Shown here: piece after piece, positions 7,887 through 16,657 of the stretch
How positions within the stretch are numbered: the first letter of the stretch is position 1
Layout: the number at the start of each line of letters is the position of its first letter
Source of the DNA: Neobacillus cucumis
GTDB taxonomy: Bacteria; Bacillota; Bacilli; Bacillales; Cytobacillaceae
NCBI RefSeq assembly: GCF_016908975.1
Contig: NZ_JAFBEX010000002.1
Coordinates: 248,001-312,000, forward strand
Direction: 5' to 3'
Length of the DNA: 64,000 nt
Made by a program: the position numbers and the translations under genes
The notes under the pieces: model-generated
Database searches by the model: none
What the model was told of the DNA's origin: nothing
What the model saw: the letters and a program-made list of their open reading frames with translations, nothing else

Positions 7887-8201
7887 ATGAAAGAGATTCA
7901 AAAAAAGATTTTATCCTTCAGGGATGAAAGAGATTGGAAAAAGTATCACAACGAAAAAGACTTGGCGATTTCTATTTCTCTTGAAGCAAGTGAGTTACTC
8001 GAGAACTTTCAATGGAAGACAACTGAAGAGGCACTTGCAGAATCAAGAGAGAATATTAAAGATGAAATAGCGGATATATTAATTTATCTAATCCAGTTAG
8101 CAGATAAAATGGATATTAATATTGATGAAGAAGTCACAAGAAAGTTGATTAAAAATGCAGAGAAGTATCCAGTTAAGAAAAAGGAGGAAACAGTCAAGTG
8201 A
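7887..8201 (+). CDS. MazG-like nucleotide pyrophosphohydrolase
   Basis: A 104-residue, all-helical protein with the MazG/dCTPase metal motif E-x-x-E followed by E-x-x-D: EASELLENFQW (about residues 33-43) and KDEIADILIYLIQLADKM (about 59-76). Such enzymes hydrolyse nucleoside triphosphates to monophosphates and pyrophosphate. Its stop codon overlaps the GTG start of the next gene (8198), so both are made together. The pairing with a nuclease-helicase suggests it controls nucleotide pools or signals during defence rather than acting in housekeeping (inference). Confidence 0.8.
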   Translation: MKEIQKKILSFRDERDWKKYHNEKDLAISISLEASELLENFQWKTTEEALAESRENIKDEIADILIYLIQLADKMDINIDEEVTRKLIKNAEKYPVKKKEETVK

Positions 8202-10057
8202 TTATTTATAATGAGACATCTTCCGCCTTTTTAAATCATATCTACGAAAATAAAATTGGATATGTATTGAAGGAAAAAGTATTAAGGAAAATGAATAAGG
8301 TCGTTTCAAGTAGTGAATTACAGTCTTGGGAGAGATCTCTTCCTCAAATGGCCAAGGTGCTGCGTGATGCTGACTTAAAAGAGGACACACATGTTTTATT
8401 AGAATATAAACTGCCTTCCACAGAGAAAAGGATTGACTTTCTGATTACTGGACAGGATGACAAAGGGACAAAGAATGCGGTCATTATTGAATTAAAGCAA
8501 TGGCAAAAGGCAAAGACTTCTGATGGGGACGGTATTGTTCGAACTTTCCTGGGCGGGCGAGAAAGAGAAACCGTTCATCCCGCATACCAAGCATCATCGT
8601 ATAAACGATATCTTCAAAATTTTAACGAGTCTTTGTATAGTGATAACTCTATAAAACTTCACTCATGTGCTTATTTACATAATTATATTATGGCAAGTAT
8701 TGGTGAGCCGCTGCTCGATAAACGATATGACAAATACATTGAAGAATCTCCATTGTATTTTCAATTTAGTGACAGGGATCTAGCTAAGAATATCCGGTAT
8801 TTAGTGTCAAAAGGAAATGGTAAGGAAATAGCCGATACTATTGAGAATGGTAAAATCCGTCCTTCCAAAAAACTAGTAGAGACTGTGGGATCACTAATTG
8901 CTGGTAATGAAGAATTTGTGTTACTAGATGAGCAGAAGGTTGCTTATGAAAAAGTAGTAAGTCTTTATAACCAAATAAAAGTACAGACGCATCAAAAGCA
9001 AGTGATTATTATTAAAGGTGGTCCAGGTACTGGGAAATCGGTTATAGGCTTAAATTTAATGAGCCATATGTTACATTCAAGAGCGTATGTAGAGTATATT
9101 ACACCTAATCAGGCATTCCGAGAAGTACTGCGTAAAAAGTTAATTGGTTCATCTGGTCATGTTGAAGTCAGAGATTTGTTTAAAGGTTCCGCTTCCTATG
9201 TACAAGCACCTGAAAATTATTTTGATGTCCTTATTTGTGACGAGGCTCACCGTTTAAAAGAACATGGTCATATGAAGAAGAAAATTGAGGGAGAAAATCA
9301 AATCACACAGATTATTCGCTCTTCTCGTATAAGCGTGTTTTTTATTGATGATTTTCAAAAAATATCTAAAAAAGATATCGGCAGCGTTAAGGAGGTAGAA
9401 AAGGAAGCCTCAAGGTTTGGTGCAACCGTTCACACTGTAGAGCTTGAATCTCAATATCGATGCTCAGGTTCAGGTAATTACATTTCATGGTTAAATAACT
9501 TATTATATAATGAAAAAGAAATTTTCCCATTGGAAGAGGATTTTGATTTTAAAATTGTTTCAAGTCCCCAGGAGTTAAAGGAGGAAATTGTTGATAAACG
9601 CGGTGGTAGATTATTAGCTGGATACGCGTGGGATTGGTCCAAAGAGCTTGTTAATGGAGAGCTTGCGAAGGATGTTATAATCGAGGAACATAACTTTGCC
9701 TTGCCGTGGAATGATCCGAATCGAATTGACTGGGCTATTCATCCGGAATGTGCAAATCAAATTGGGTGCATTCATACAGTTCAGGGGCTTGAGATGGATT
9801 ATGTTGGTGTGATTATAGGAAATGACCTTGGTTTTGATGATGTAACCAAAAAAATCATCGTAAGAAGAAATGAGTTTAAAGATAAGGGAGCAAGACCTGC
9901 GAAGCCTAAAAAAGGCCAAGTGGATCCTTTAGATGAACTAGTTAGAAACACATATAAAACGTTAATGACTAGGGGGATGAAGGGGTGCTTTGTTTATTGT
10001 TGTGATAAAGGATTAGCCAAGTATATTCAAGAATATACCTTTAATAAAATTAATTAA
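8198..10057 (+). CDS. DUF2075 nuclease-helicase, Nhi-like candidate phage-defence enzyme
   Basis: A 619-residue protein. The N-terminal third has a PD-(D/E)XK-like pattern: EKRIDFLITG around residue 78 followed by AVIIELKQWQKAKTSDGDG around 97. The rest is a superfamily-1 helicase-like NTPase (DUF2075): Walker A IIKGGPGTGKSVIG (about 270), Walker B DVLICDEAHRLKEHG (about 345), ESQYRCSGSGNYISW, IGCIHTVQGLEMDYVGVIIG, and the arginine-finger motif NTYKTLMTRGMKGCFVY near the C-terminus. The same nuclease plus DUF2075 layout is that of staphylococcal Nhi, an anti-phage enzyme that degrades phage DNA. GTG start behind GGAGG, four-base overlap with the MazG-like gene. The domain call is firm; the defence role is inferred. 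Confidence 0.8.
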   Translation: MIIYNETSSAFLNHIYENKIGYVLKEKVLRKMNKVVSSSELQSWERSLPQMAKVLRDADLKEDTHVLLEYKLPSTEKRIDFLITGQDDKGTKNAVIIELKQWQKAKTSDGDGIVRTFLGGRERETVHPAYQASSYKRYLQNFNESLYSDNSIKLHSCAYLHNYIMASIGEPLLDKRYDKYIEESPLYFQFSDRDLAKNIRYLVSKGNGKEIADTIENGKIRPSKKLVETVGSLIAGNEEFVLLDEQKVAYEKVVSLYNQIKVQTHQKQVIIIKGGPGTGKSVIGLNLMSHMLHSRAYVEYITPNQAFREVLRKKLIGSSGHVEVRDLFKGSASYVQAPENYFDVLICDEAHRLKEHGHMKKKIEGENQITQIIRSSRISVFFIDDFQKISKKDIGSVKEVEKEASRFGATVHTVELESQYRCSGSGNYISWLNNLLYNEKEIFPLEEDFDFKIVSSPQELKEEIVDKRGGRLLAGYAWDWSKELVNGELAKDVIIEEHNFALPWNDPNRIDWAIHPECANQIGCIHTVQGLEMDYVGVIIGNDLGFDDVTKKIIVRRNEFKDKGARPAKPKKGQVDPLDELVRNTYKTLMTRGMKGCFVYCCDKGLAKYIQEYTFNKIN

Positions 10058-10116
10058 TTATTTCCCAGACTCCATACATGTGGTAACTGTTGCAAAATTA
10101 ATATTGAAATAGATAG

Positions 10117-10156
10117 AAGCTCATTCTAACTTTAGTTTATATGAGCTTTTATAAGA
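10117..10156 (+). terminator. Terminator of the MazG/DUF2075 pair
   Basis: AGCTCAT paired with ATGAGCT, followed by TTTATAAG. Confidence 0.5.
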
Positions 10157-10199
10157 AATCTAAAAGTATATTTTTATTGGAAAATTTGGATGGTTAATA

Positions 10200-10243
10200 A
10201 AAAGGAGTACCCAAGTGATTTTTTATTCATTGGGTACCCCTTA
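10200..10243 (-). terminator. Terminator of yfmM
   Basis: On the minus strand AAGGGGTACCCAATGA pairs with TCACTTGGGTACTCCTT around a short A/T loop, then TTTATT. Confidence 0.75.
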
Positions 10244-10250
10244 ATCTTAT

Positions 10251-11804
10251 TTAAAACACTTTCGTAGTCCAATCCTCACAATTCCAAATATCGGTCGCAA
10301 TTTCACGATAGAAATCTGGTTCGTGGGATACCATCAAGATACTTCCGCGATATGCCTTTAAAGCACGCTTCAATTCTTCTTTTGCGTCAACATCCAAGTG
10401 ATTGGTAGGTTCGTCTAAAATTAATAAATTCGTTTCTGTGTTAATAATTTTACACAAGCGAACTTTGGCTTTTTCTCCACCAGAAAGGACTTCGACTTTA
10501 CTTTCAATATGTTTCGTCGTTAATCCACATTTTGCAAGAGCAGCACGGACTTCAGCCTGATTCATACTTGGGAACTCGCTCCAAATCTCTTCAATACAAG
10601 TGTTGTAGTTGGCCTGTTTAACTTCTTGCTCGAAGTAACCGATGTGTTGATAATCACCACGTTCCACTTTTCCCGAAATTGGATTAATCAAACCAAGAAT
10701 ACTTTTTAAAAGAGTTGACTTACCTATACCGTTTGCACCCACGAATGCGATTTTTTGTCCGCGTTCCATTTTCAAATTCAGAGGGCGGGAAAGTGGTTCA
10801 TTGTAACCAATAACAAGATCTTCAGCCGTGAAAATATAACGGCTAGCTGCACGAGCTTCTTTGAAGTTAAACTCAGGTTTCGGCTTCTCTTTCCCCAATT
10901 CAATAACGTCCATTTTGTCGAGTTTCTTCTGACGAGACATCGCCATATTACGAGTCGCAACACTTGCTTTGTTACGAGCAACGAAATCTTTCAAATCAGC
11001 AATTTCTTGTTGTTGACGCTTGTAAGCAGACTCTAGCTGTTGCTTCTTCATTTCATGAATTTTTAAGAAGTTATCATAGTCACCAACATAGCGATTCAAC
11101 TCTTGGTTTTCCATGTGATAGATTAAGTTAACAACATTGTTCAAGAATGGAATATCATGTGAAATCAAGATAAATGCATTCTCATATTCCTGTAAATAGC
11201 GCTTCAACCATTCGATATGCTGTTCATCCAAATAGTTCGTAGGCTCGTCTAGTAATAGGATTTCAGGCTTTTCTAGCAACAGCTTAGCTAGCAAAACTTT
11301 CGTACGCTGCCCACCGCTAAGATCATCTACATCTCGATCGAGTCCAACATCGTCTAATCCTAGACCACGAGCAACTTCCTCAACTTTTGAATTAATTTGA
11401 TAGAAATCATTACTATCTAGAGTTTCTTGTAGCTCTCCAACTTCTGCAAGTAATGCATCGATATCAGCACCTTCATCACCCATTTTAGCATAAAGTTCAT
11501 TTATTTCTGATTCAGCATCAAAAAGATATTGAAAAGCAGTACTTAAAGCGTCACGCATCGTAGTACCTTTTTGAAGTACAGCATGCTGATCTAAATAACC
11601 AACACGAACTTTTCGTGACCACTCAACTTTTCCCTCGTCGGGTTGCAACTTCCCAGTAACAATATTCATGAAGGTAGACTTACCCTCACCGTTTGCTCCA
11701 ACTAGTCCAACGTGTTCTCCTTTTAAAAGTCGAAAAGACACATCATTAAATATTGCACGATCACCGAAACCGTGACTTAAATTTTTTACGTTTAATACGC
11801 TCAT
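10251..11804 (-). CDS. yfmM: ABC-F ATPase YfmM
   Basis: A 517-residue protein with two ABC domains in one chain and no membrane segment, the ABC-F plan. Domain 1: Walker A GANGEGKS, signature LSGGQRTK, Walker B EILLLDEPTN. Domain 2: Walker A GANGIGKS, signature LSGGEKAK, Walker B NLLILDEPTNHLD. The charged linker (about residues 245-310) contains ARNKASVATRNMAMSRQKK. Length and sequence are very close to B. subtilis YfmM (about 518). ABC-F proteins bind the ribosomal E site and relieve stalling or antibiotic block; the precise role of YfmM is not settled. Single gene with its own terminator; ribosome site AAGGGG at 11813-11818. Confidence 0.9.
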   Translation of the reverse strand: MSVLNVKNLSHGFGDRAIFNDVSFRLLKGEHVGLVGANGEGKSTFMNIVTGKLQPDEGKVEWSRKVRVGYLDQHAVLQKGTTMRDALSTAFQYLFDAESEINELYAKMGDEGADIDALLAEVGELQETLDSNDFYQINSKVEEVARGLGLDDVGLDRDVDDLSGGQRTKVLLAKLLLEKPEILLLDEPTNYLDEQHIEWLKRYLQEYENAFILISHDIPFLNNVVNLIYHMENQELNRYVGDYDNFLKIHEMKKQQLESAYKRQQQEIADLKDFVARNKASVATRNMAMSRQKKLDKMDVIELGKEKPKPEFNFKEARAASRYIFTAEDLVIGYNEPLSRPLNLKMERGQKIAFVGANGIGKSTLLKSILGLINPISGKVERGDYQHIGYFEQEVKQANYNTCIEEIWSEFPSMNQAEVRAALAKCGLTTKHIESKVEVLSGGEKAKVRLCKIINTETNLLILDEPTNHLDVDAKEELKRALKAYRGSILMVSHEPDFYREIATDIWNCEDWTTKVF

Positions 11805-12403
11805 TTTTTAACCCCTTATCTAATGTCACATGTGGATATTTTACTAGATTTTTGCTGCTTTTTCTATCTTGAAATTATTTTTGTGAAAAATGTAATTCGA
11901 TTTTTGATTTATATTAATTTGGGCGTATATCAATTGGTTAAAAGTCTATTATACAACCGAACCTGGAGGCAAGATATGAGTGATTCACATTTGGGAATAA
12001 CTGTACAAAAACTGAAAGAATTGGTTGAGTTCTAAACAAAACTTTAAAAACAAGTGAAAACTCACCAACACCTCTTGTGTTGCCACCTACAACTCTATAC
12101 ATGTGGAGTGTGGAATCAAACTTGTATTTTAAGATCAAATAATTTACACAAATATATCACACTATATCACATAGCCATATTAAATCAATATAAAATGTTT
12201 TATTTCGATCCTGACCACTGCATTTTTTCGATATTATTTTTTCTAATCGGCAATTGCAGTTGAATGAAGTAATATCAACGTTAATTTAACGTCCTTTCAG
12301 TTAATTGTAGGAACGTTTTTCTTCTCGTGATTGTAGATTATTGAGCCCTTAATTACCCTTAGAGAACTTTTCCACTAAAACCCCCTAATTCCTGTTAATT
12401 TAA
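11805..12403. other. Intergenic region upstream of yfmM
   Basis: About 600 bp, AT-rich. The part next to yfmM must hold its promoter, and I could not assign a clean -35/-10 pair. It contains a tiny plus-strand reading frame with a perfect GGAGG (listed separately). The remainder shows no gene or RNA motif that I recognise. Confidence 0.4.
11976..12035 (+). CDS. Possible 19-residue peptide or gene remnant
   Basis: ATG 11976 follows GGAGG by six bases and reads MSDSHLGITVQKLKELVEF before TAA. The ribosome site is good, but the peptide is short and amphipathic and I do not recognise it. It may be the start of a lost gene, as the DnaB remnant and repeat insertion follow within 400 bases. It is divergent from yfmM. 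Confidence 0.25.
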   Translation: MSDSHLGITVQKLKELVEF

Positions 12404-12590
12404 TTCATTTCTATGACGGGTGGATTCCAGGATGGGGAAGTTACGATTCTAGCAGCAAGACTCTCTATGAGAACGATGGCGAAGGATTTTAATTGCCCGG
12501 TCATTTGATTGGCGCAACTAAATCAGTCCTTGGAATCAAGAGGGGAAAAACGACCAATGATGTTTGATATTCGGGAATCAAGTTTTTATA
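12404..12590 (+). pseudogene. Remnant of a DnaB-type replicative helicase
   Basis: One reading frame gives MTGGFQDGEVTILAARLSMRT, which matches the DnaB segment leading into Walker A (family TGGFQxGELIILAARPSMGKT). This is directly joined to MAKDFNCPVI, a stop (TGA in place of Trp), then LAQLNQSLESRGEKRP and MMFDIRESS, which match the later DnaB segment ending RPxLSDLRESG. About 100 residues between the two blocks are missing, the Walker lysine is gone, and the fragment ends where the MITE-like repeat begins. It was probably part of a prophage or plasmid replication gene. Reading frame and order are seen directly; the origin is inferred. Confidence 0.75.
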
Positions 12591-12865
12591 GGCTCTATTA
12601 TTATTCATTGTTGATTTTGATTTAGGGATGAGAATTCATAGGCGGAAAATTTCCGTCTAATGTATATAGAGGCAGCTTTAGAAGCAGAGATAAGCGGAGA
12701 TATTCCGGTTAACTGTTCTAAATAAGACAAAATCCCAAAGATTTGGATAAAATAAACGGAAAAACTTCCTTTATATTCAAGGGAATATGGGTATTTCCCA
12801 ATTTAAACGGAGTTTTTCCGTTTAATTTTCAAACACATTGAATCAACATTCAGTTATAAAGAGCC
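12591..12865. mobile_element. MITE-like repeat, copy 1
   Basis: About 275 bp bounded by GGCTCT and AGAGCC with imperfect terminal inverted repeats of about 25 bp (both ends contain a TGTTGATT-like core). TTTATA is found immediately outside both ends, as expected for a target duplication. No coding capacity. Inside are several copies of a CGGAAA/TTTCCG palindrome (for example GGCGGAAAATTTCCGTC and AAACGGAGTTTTTCCGTTT). Very similar to copy 2 at 22746-23021 (about nine bases in ten by eye). Confidence 0.75.
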
Positions 12866-13029
12866 TTTATATACAAAGAAAAAAGTTGTCACTTTTATAG
12901 CAGACTTATAATCAAGTAAAAAATGGCCCTTATGTGGAAGTTCTAGGCCTGGCTAATAAATTCCAACGGTTTTTGCAGAGGCAGGTTTTAAATTACAGGA
13001 CTTTTATGTTGTACATTCATGATAATAAG

Positions 13030-13054
13030 AAAGGCTCCCTAAAAGGGAACCTAA
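13030..13054 (-). terminator. Terminator of the quinone-reductase gene
   Basis: AGGTTCCC paired with GGGAGCCT, loop TTTT, followed on the minus strand by TTCTTATT. Confidence 0.75.
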
Positions 13055-13058
13055 AGAT

Positions 13059-13661
13059 TTATTTAGTCAAAGCATACTGTGTGAATAAAGAATTAATCTT
13101 TTCTTCAACTTCCTTTAACATACCTTTATACGCTTCTTCATCCAGTGAACCGACACTTCCAAATAGTATATGATCTACTGGTTCAATACCAACAAATTCA
13201 AATATTCCAGTATCAGATGTGATTTTTAAACCTGTTGTCATTCCGATCTCATTATAATAATCTTTTGGATTGCCATGTGTATTTATGATAAGACCTTTCT
13301 TACCTGACAACATCCTTATGACACCTTCTTCACCATATGCATAGGCGAAGCCATAGGAGAATACTCGGTCAACATATCCTTTAAGGATAGCTGGTAATCC
13401 AGCCCACCAAATAGGATAAATAAAGGTTATGACATCTGCGTGAGTGATATGATCCTGTTCCGTTTTAATATCTTTAGGAGTTTCTCCAGCTTTCATTGCA
13501 GACGTATCTTCTGGTTTTAGGACGGGTTGAAAATTAAGTGCATACAAATCACGGACAACGACATCATGCCCGTTTTTCTTTAATGCATTTACTGTTGTTT
13601 CCAAAATAGCGTGATTGAAGCTTTCTGGGTGTGGGTGTGCATATATAATAAGATGTTTCAT
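13059..13661 (-). CDS. NAD(P)H-dependent quinone/flavodoxin-fold oxidoreductase
   Basis: A 200-residue protein of the NAD(P)H dehydrogenase (quinone) family (YwrO/MdaB/KefF type). The flavodoxin-like fold begins KHLIIYAHPHPESFNHAI, FMN/FAD loops are at FIYPIWWAGLPAILKGYVDRVFSYGFAY (around residues 80-107) and LIINTHGNPKDYY. It should be a cytoplasmic enzyme reducing quinones by two electrons to avoid radical formation. It lies 113 bases downstream of the NmrA-like gene on the same strand, and the two probably form a quinone or electrophile stress unit under the promoter at 14456-14496. Confidence 0.85.
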   Translation of the reverse strand: MKHLIIYAHPHPESFNHAILETTVNALKKNGHDVVVRDLYALNFQPVLKPEDTSAMKAGETPKDIKTEQDHITHADVITFIYPIWWAGLPAILKGYVDRVFSYGFAYAYGEEGVIRMLSGKKGLIINTHGNPKDYYNEIGMTTGLKITSDTGIFEFVGIEPVDHILFGSVGSLDEEAYKGMLKEVEEKINSLFTQYALTK

Positions 13662-13774
13662 TATAAACTACCTCCAATATTTAAGTTTAAATATTCAACG
13701 ATTTATAGTGTACTTCGCTTTTAAAAAGCTATTCGAATAATTTGAGGTACTTTTACTCTGCCATATTTGTAAAA

Positions 13775-14413
13775 TTATTCTGCTTCTCCAACGACAGTGA
13801 ATCGTTCGTTTTTATGTTGTGGATTTTCGATTTCATCTAAAACAGCGATTGCGTAATCGGCATAACTGATATAGCTTTCACCTTTTGAATTAAAGATTAA
13901 TTGGTCTTTCCCTTTTCGGTAAGAACCTGTTCGTTTTCCTTCTGGATTAAAGAATGCTGCTGGACTAATATAAGTCCATTGAATTCCGTCTGTGTCTTGT
14001 AGTTCTTCGAGGTTTTTCAGCATGTTTGATGCAGTAGGAAAGTAGGTAGCAGGGAAGTCGGGAGTTTCTAGCAGTCGCACAGTTTTTGCTTCATCTACAA
14101 ATAAACTTCCTGCTCCGCCTACAACGACTAACTTTGTCTGTGGAGCACTTTTAAGTGCTTCAATTAATACTTTTCCTGCTTCTACGTGCTGATGTTCTTG
14201 TCCTCGTGCATTAAATGCATTAACTACTACATCAAAATTTTTAATATCATCCGATTTTAAATCAAAGATGTTTTTTTCCAGAACTGCAACGTGCTCATTT
14301 TGAACTTTAGCTGCATCTCTCACAATTGCTGTAACTTCATGACCTCTTTTTACAGCTTCATTTAGGATAAGCTTGCCAGCCTTACCGCTGGCACCAATAA
14401 TACCAATTTTCAT
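13775..14413 (-). CDS. NmrA/atypical-SDR NAD(P)-binding protein (YwnB-like)
   Basis: A 212-residue Rossmann protein with the N-terminal nucleotide loop GIIGASGKAGKLILNEAVKRGH, KLVVVGGAGSLFVDE at about 94-108, and WTYISPAAFFNPEGKRTG. Size and motifs fit the B. subtilis YwnB group (NAD(P)H-binding, flavin-reductase-like). The substrate is unknown. Ribosome site GGAGGCC before ATG 14413. It shares the promoter region with the downstream oxidoreductase and is probably induced by the same signal. Confidence 0.75.
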   Translation of the reverse strand: MKIGIIGASGKAGKLILNEAVKRGHEVTAIVRDAAKVQNEHVAVLEKNIFDLKSDDIKNFDVVVNAFNARGQEHQHVEAGKVLIEALKSAPQTKLVVVGGAGSLFVDEAKTVRLLETPDFPATYFPTASNMLKNLEELQDTDGIQWTYISPAAFFNPEGKRTGSYRKGKDQLIFNSKGESYISYADYAIAVLDEIENPQHKNERFTVVGEAE

Positions 14414-14455
14414 TTTATAGGCCTCCTATAATTTGTATTTGTGTAACAAAATAGA

Positions 14456-14496
14456 TTACATGTAAACATTTTAATTACATGTATTAATTTTGTCAA
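14456..14496 (-). promoter_or_regulatory. Sigma-A promoter with two overlapping TTACATGTA palindromes
   Basis: On the minus strand TTGACA (14491-14496) and TAAAAT (14468-14473) are separated by exactly 17 bases. Two palindromes flank the -10: one inside the spacer (14475-14484) and one just downstream (14456-14465), with centres 19 bp apart. This is the geometry of a repressor operator, for example a HxlR/DUF24 or MarR protein. The regulator is not in the neighbourhood. Confidence 0.7.
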
Positions 14497-14935
14497 TAAA
14501 CTAGTAGAATCCTTTTAGGTCCATAACGACTCTATTCTTGATTGTTATTCCACTTCTCAATGTGAAAGATTCAAATAACTTACAGTATTTTTGTCTTTAT
14601 CCTAAATTCCTCTAACGAGATAACTTTCGAAGCCTATTAACTTGTAGTAAAGCACTTATTAAAAGGATTTTGAGGAATTTATATTCTTAATATTTTTAAA
14701 ATAATAAGTTGAAAGACTTATGTGATTTGTATCTTTACTTGGTAAAATATTAGAGAAAGTGAAATATATTCTAAATGGGAAGGTCTACTATGGAATGAAG
14801 GTGATACAAAGCCCAAGTCGATAGCCTAAAGAAATGGCTGGAAATTTAGTTCCAAGGTAGTCGGGAGCCTCAAATAGTCTTTTGATTCTAGATTGTTGGT
14901 AAGATCTGATTTAGGAACTAAGGAGAGGTGTAAGG
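14497..14935. other. Intergenic region and leader of the S53 protease gene
   Basis: About 440 bp. The 3' part (14780-14930) contains short hairpins (AGCC/GGCT, GGAA/TTCC) upstream of ribosome site AAGGAGAGG, but I recognise no known riboswitch. No credible gene. Confidence 0.4.
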
Positions 14936-16648
14936 ATGAGAAAAAGAAACCGAAAATTATTAGTACCCACTGTTGCTTCATTCTTATCTTTAACGTTGTA
15001 CTTCACTGGAGGCTCAACTTTTGCGGCAGCGTCCAATCATGTACAACTAATTGAGGCAGCTCCAACTGCCGCAAATCACGGCACTCCCATTGGTCACACA
15101 AACCGCAGCACCAAGGCTTCTATAACGGTTGCCCTTCAGCTAAGAAACAGCGATAAACTGGATAATTATATTGCCAGCCTTAAGAACCCCTTCTCCTTAA
15201 ACTACAAGAAATACTTAACACCCGATGAATTTAAAAATCAATATGGACCAACTGATGCAACGGTTGCCAATGTTAAAAGCTATTTAACAAGTCAAGGCTT
15301 TAAAGTCGATATTGTTTCTTCCAATAACGCCTTTATTACCGTAAGTGGTACCATTGGACAAATGGAAGATACTTTTGGTGTAACCATAAATAACTATAAA
15401 AATTCAAAGGGCGAAATCTATTATGCTAATGACAAAGCTCCTACCATTCCTGCAGAATTTTCTGGGGTAATTACGGATGTTGAGGGACTGAATAATGAAC
15501 CACATTATACACATCCGAAAATTAGTAGTCTATCAACGCAAGTTTCCCAAAAGACTGCAGCAGTGACGCCGAAAGTGGGCAGTGGCCCAGCTGGAGGTTA
15601 TACACCTTCTGAATTAAAAGGTGCTTACGATGTCAACCCACTGGCAAGTGCCGGGTATACTGGATCTGGCCAAACTGTAGCAGTCATGGAGTTGGACGGA
15701 TATAAAGCGACGAACATTAGTAGCTATAACAGCTACTATGGCCTAGGAAGCCCTTCGCCAACGAATGTATATATTGATGGTTATAGTGGTGCTGCCGGTC
15801 AAGGTGAAATCGAAGTAGAACTTGATATTGAGGTAATCAATGCAATTGCTCCTAAAGCACAAGTGATTGTATACGAAGGGCCAAATAGCGCCCAGGGCTT
15901 AATTGATACGTATCAAAAAATTGCTTCTGAAAATAGGGCAAAATCAATTTCTGTTAGCTGGGGTATTGGTGAGCAGCATGAAGCAAGTGCAACCATGAAT
16001 AGCCTACATACCATTTTCCAACAATATGCTGCCCAAGGACAAAGTATATTTGCTGCTTCTGGAGATAATGGTGCGTACGATTCCGGAGGCAGAACCTTAG
16101 AGGTCGATAGTCCCGCAAATGACCCGTATGTGACTGGCGTTGGTGGAACTCACCTGAATTTAAGTGGTACTTCTTACAGTTCAGAATCCGTTTGGAGTAA
16201 CAAAATAAACAAAAGTGGTGATGGTGGAGGATTGTCCAAAGTTTATGCTATGCCATCATACCAGTCAGGTCCTGGTGTCCAAAACAGTTATTCGAATGGT
16301 AAACGAGAGGTTCCGGATGTATCGGCAGATGCCGACCCTAACACCGGATATTCAATCTATACCGGAGGTGCCTGGAAAGTAGTCGGTGGAACATCAGCTG
16401 CTGCACCGTTATGGGCAGGAATCGCTACACTCAATAATCAATTTGCAGCAGCAAATGGCAAGAGCTACCTTGGTCAGGCAAATCCTACTCTTTATAAAGT
16501 CTTTAATACAACTCAAAATTATTCAGCCTATCATGATATTACGTCTGGAACAAATTTGTATTATCCGGCTACAGCTGGCTATGATATGGCTTCAGGTATT
16601 GGGACACCGGATGCGTACAATTTAATTCGCGATATAAATGGCTTTTAA
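14936..16648 (+). CDS. Secreted S53 serine-carboxyl peptidase (kumamolisin-like)
   Basis: A 570-residue preproprotein. Signal peptide residues 1 to about 31 (RKRNR, hydrophobic core, FAAA). The pro-domain (about 45-195) shows the Pro-kumamolisin activation pattern, and the catalytic domain starts near TPSELKGAYDVNPL (about 223). The S53 triad is visible: E293 and D297 in EVELDIEVINAIAP, S487 in GGTSAAAPLWAG, with the oxyanion Asp in ASGDNGAY. The C-terminal calcium-site region ends YDMASGIGTPDAYNLI. Sedolisins are secreted acid-tolerant proteases. It has a strong ribosome site, its own terminator, and is followed by another exported hydrolase. Confidence 0.92.
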   Translation: MRKRNRKLLVPTVASFLSLTLYFTGGSTFAAASNHVQLIEAAPTAANHGTPIGHTNRSTKASITVALQLRNSDKLDNYIASLKNPFSLNYKKYLTPDEFKNQYGPTDATVANVKSYLTSQGFKVDIVSSNNAFITVSGTIGQMEDTFGVTINNYKNSKGEIYYANDKAPTIPAEFSGVITDVEGLNNEPHYTHPKISSLSTQVSQKTAAVTPKVGSGPAGGYTPSELKGAYDVNPLASAGYTGSGQTVAVMELDGYKATNISSYNSYYGLGSPSPTNVYIDGYSGAAGQGEIEVELDIEVINAIAPKAQVIVYEGPNSAQGLIDTYQKIASENRAKSISVSWGIGEQHEASATMNSLHTIFQQYAAQGQSIFAASGDNGAYDSGGRTLEVDSPANDPYVTGVGGTHLNLSGTSYSSESVWSNKINKSGDGGGLSKVYAMPSYQSGPGVQNSYSNGKREVPDVSADADPNTGYSIYTGGAWKVVGGTSAAAPLWAGIATLNNQFAAANGKSYLGQANPTLYKVFNTTQNYSAYHDITSGTNLYYPATAGYDMASGIGTPDAYNLIRDINGF

Positions 16649-16657
16649 AGTGGTAAG

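Noticed and set aside
11823..12035. 70-codon plus-strand frame next to yfmM
   Set aside because: The first 50 codons are low-complexity AT-rich DNA without a ribosome site; only the final 19-codon part has one and is listed separately.
12866..13023. Open frame after the first repeat copy (GPYVEVLGLANKF region)
   Set aside because: No start signal and no similarity I can name; may be a relic but not supportable.
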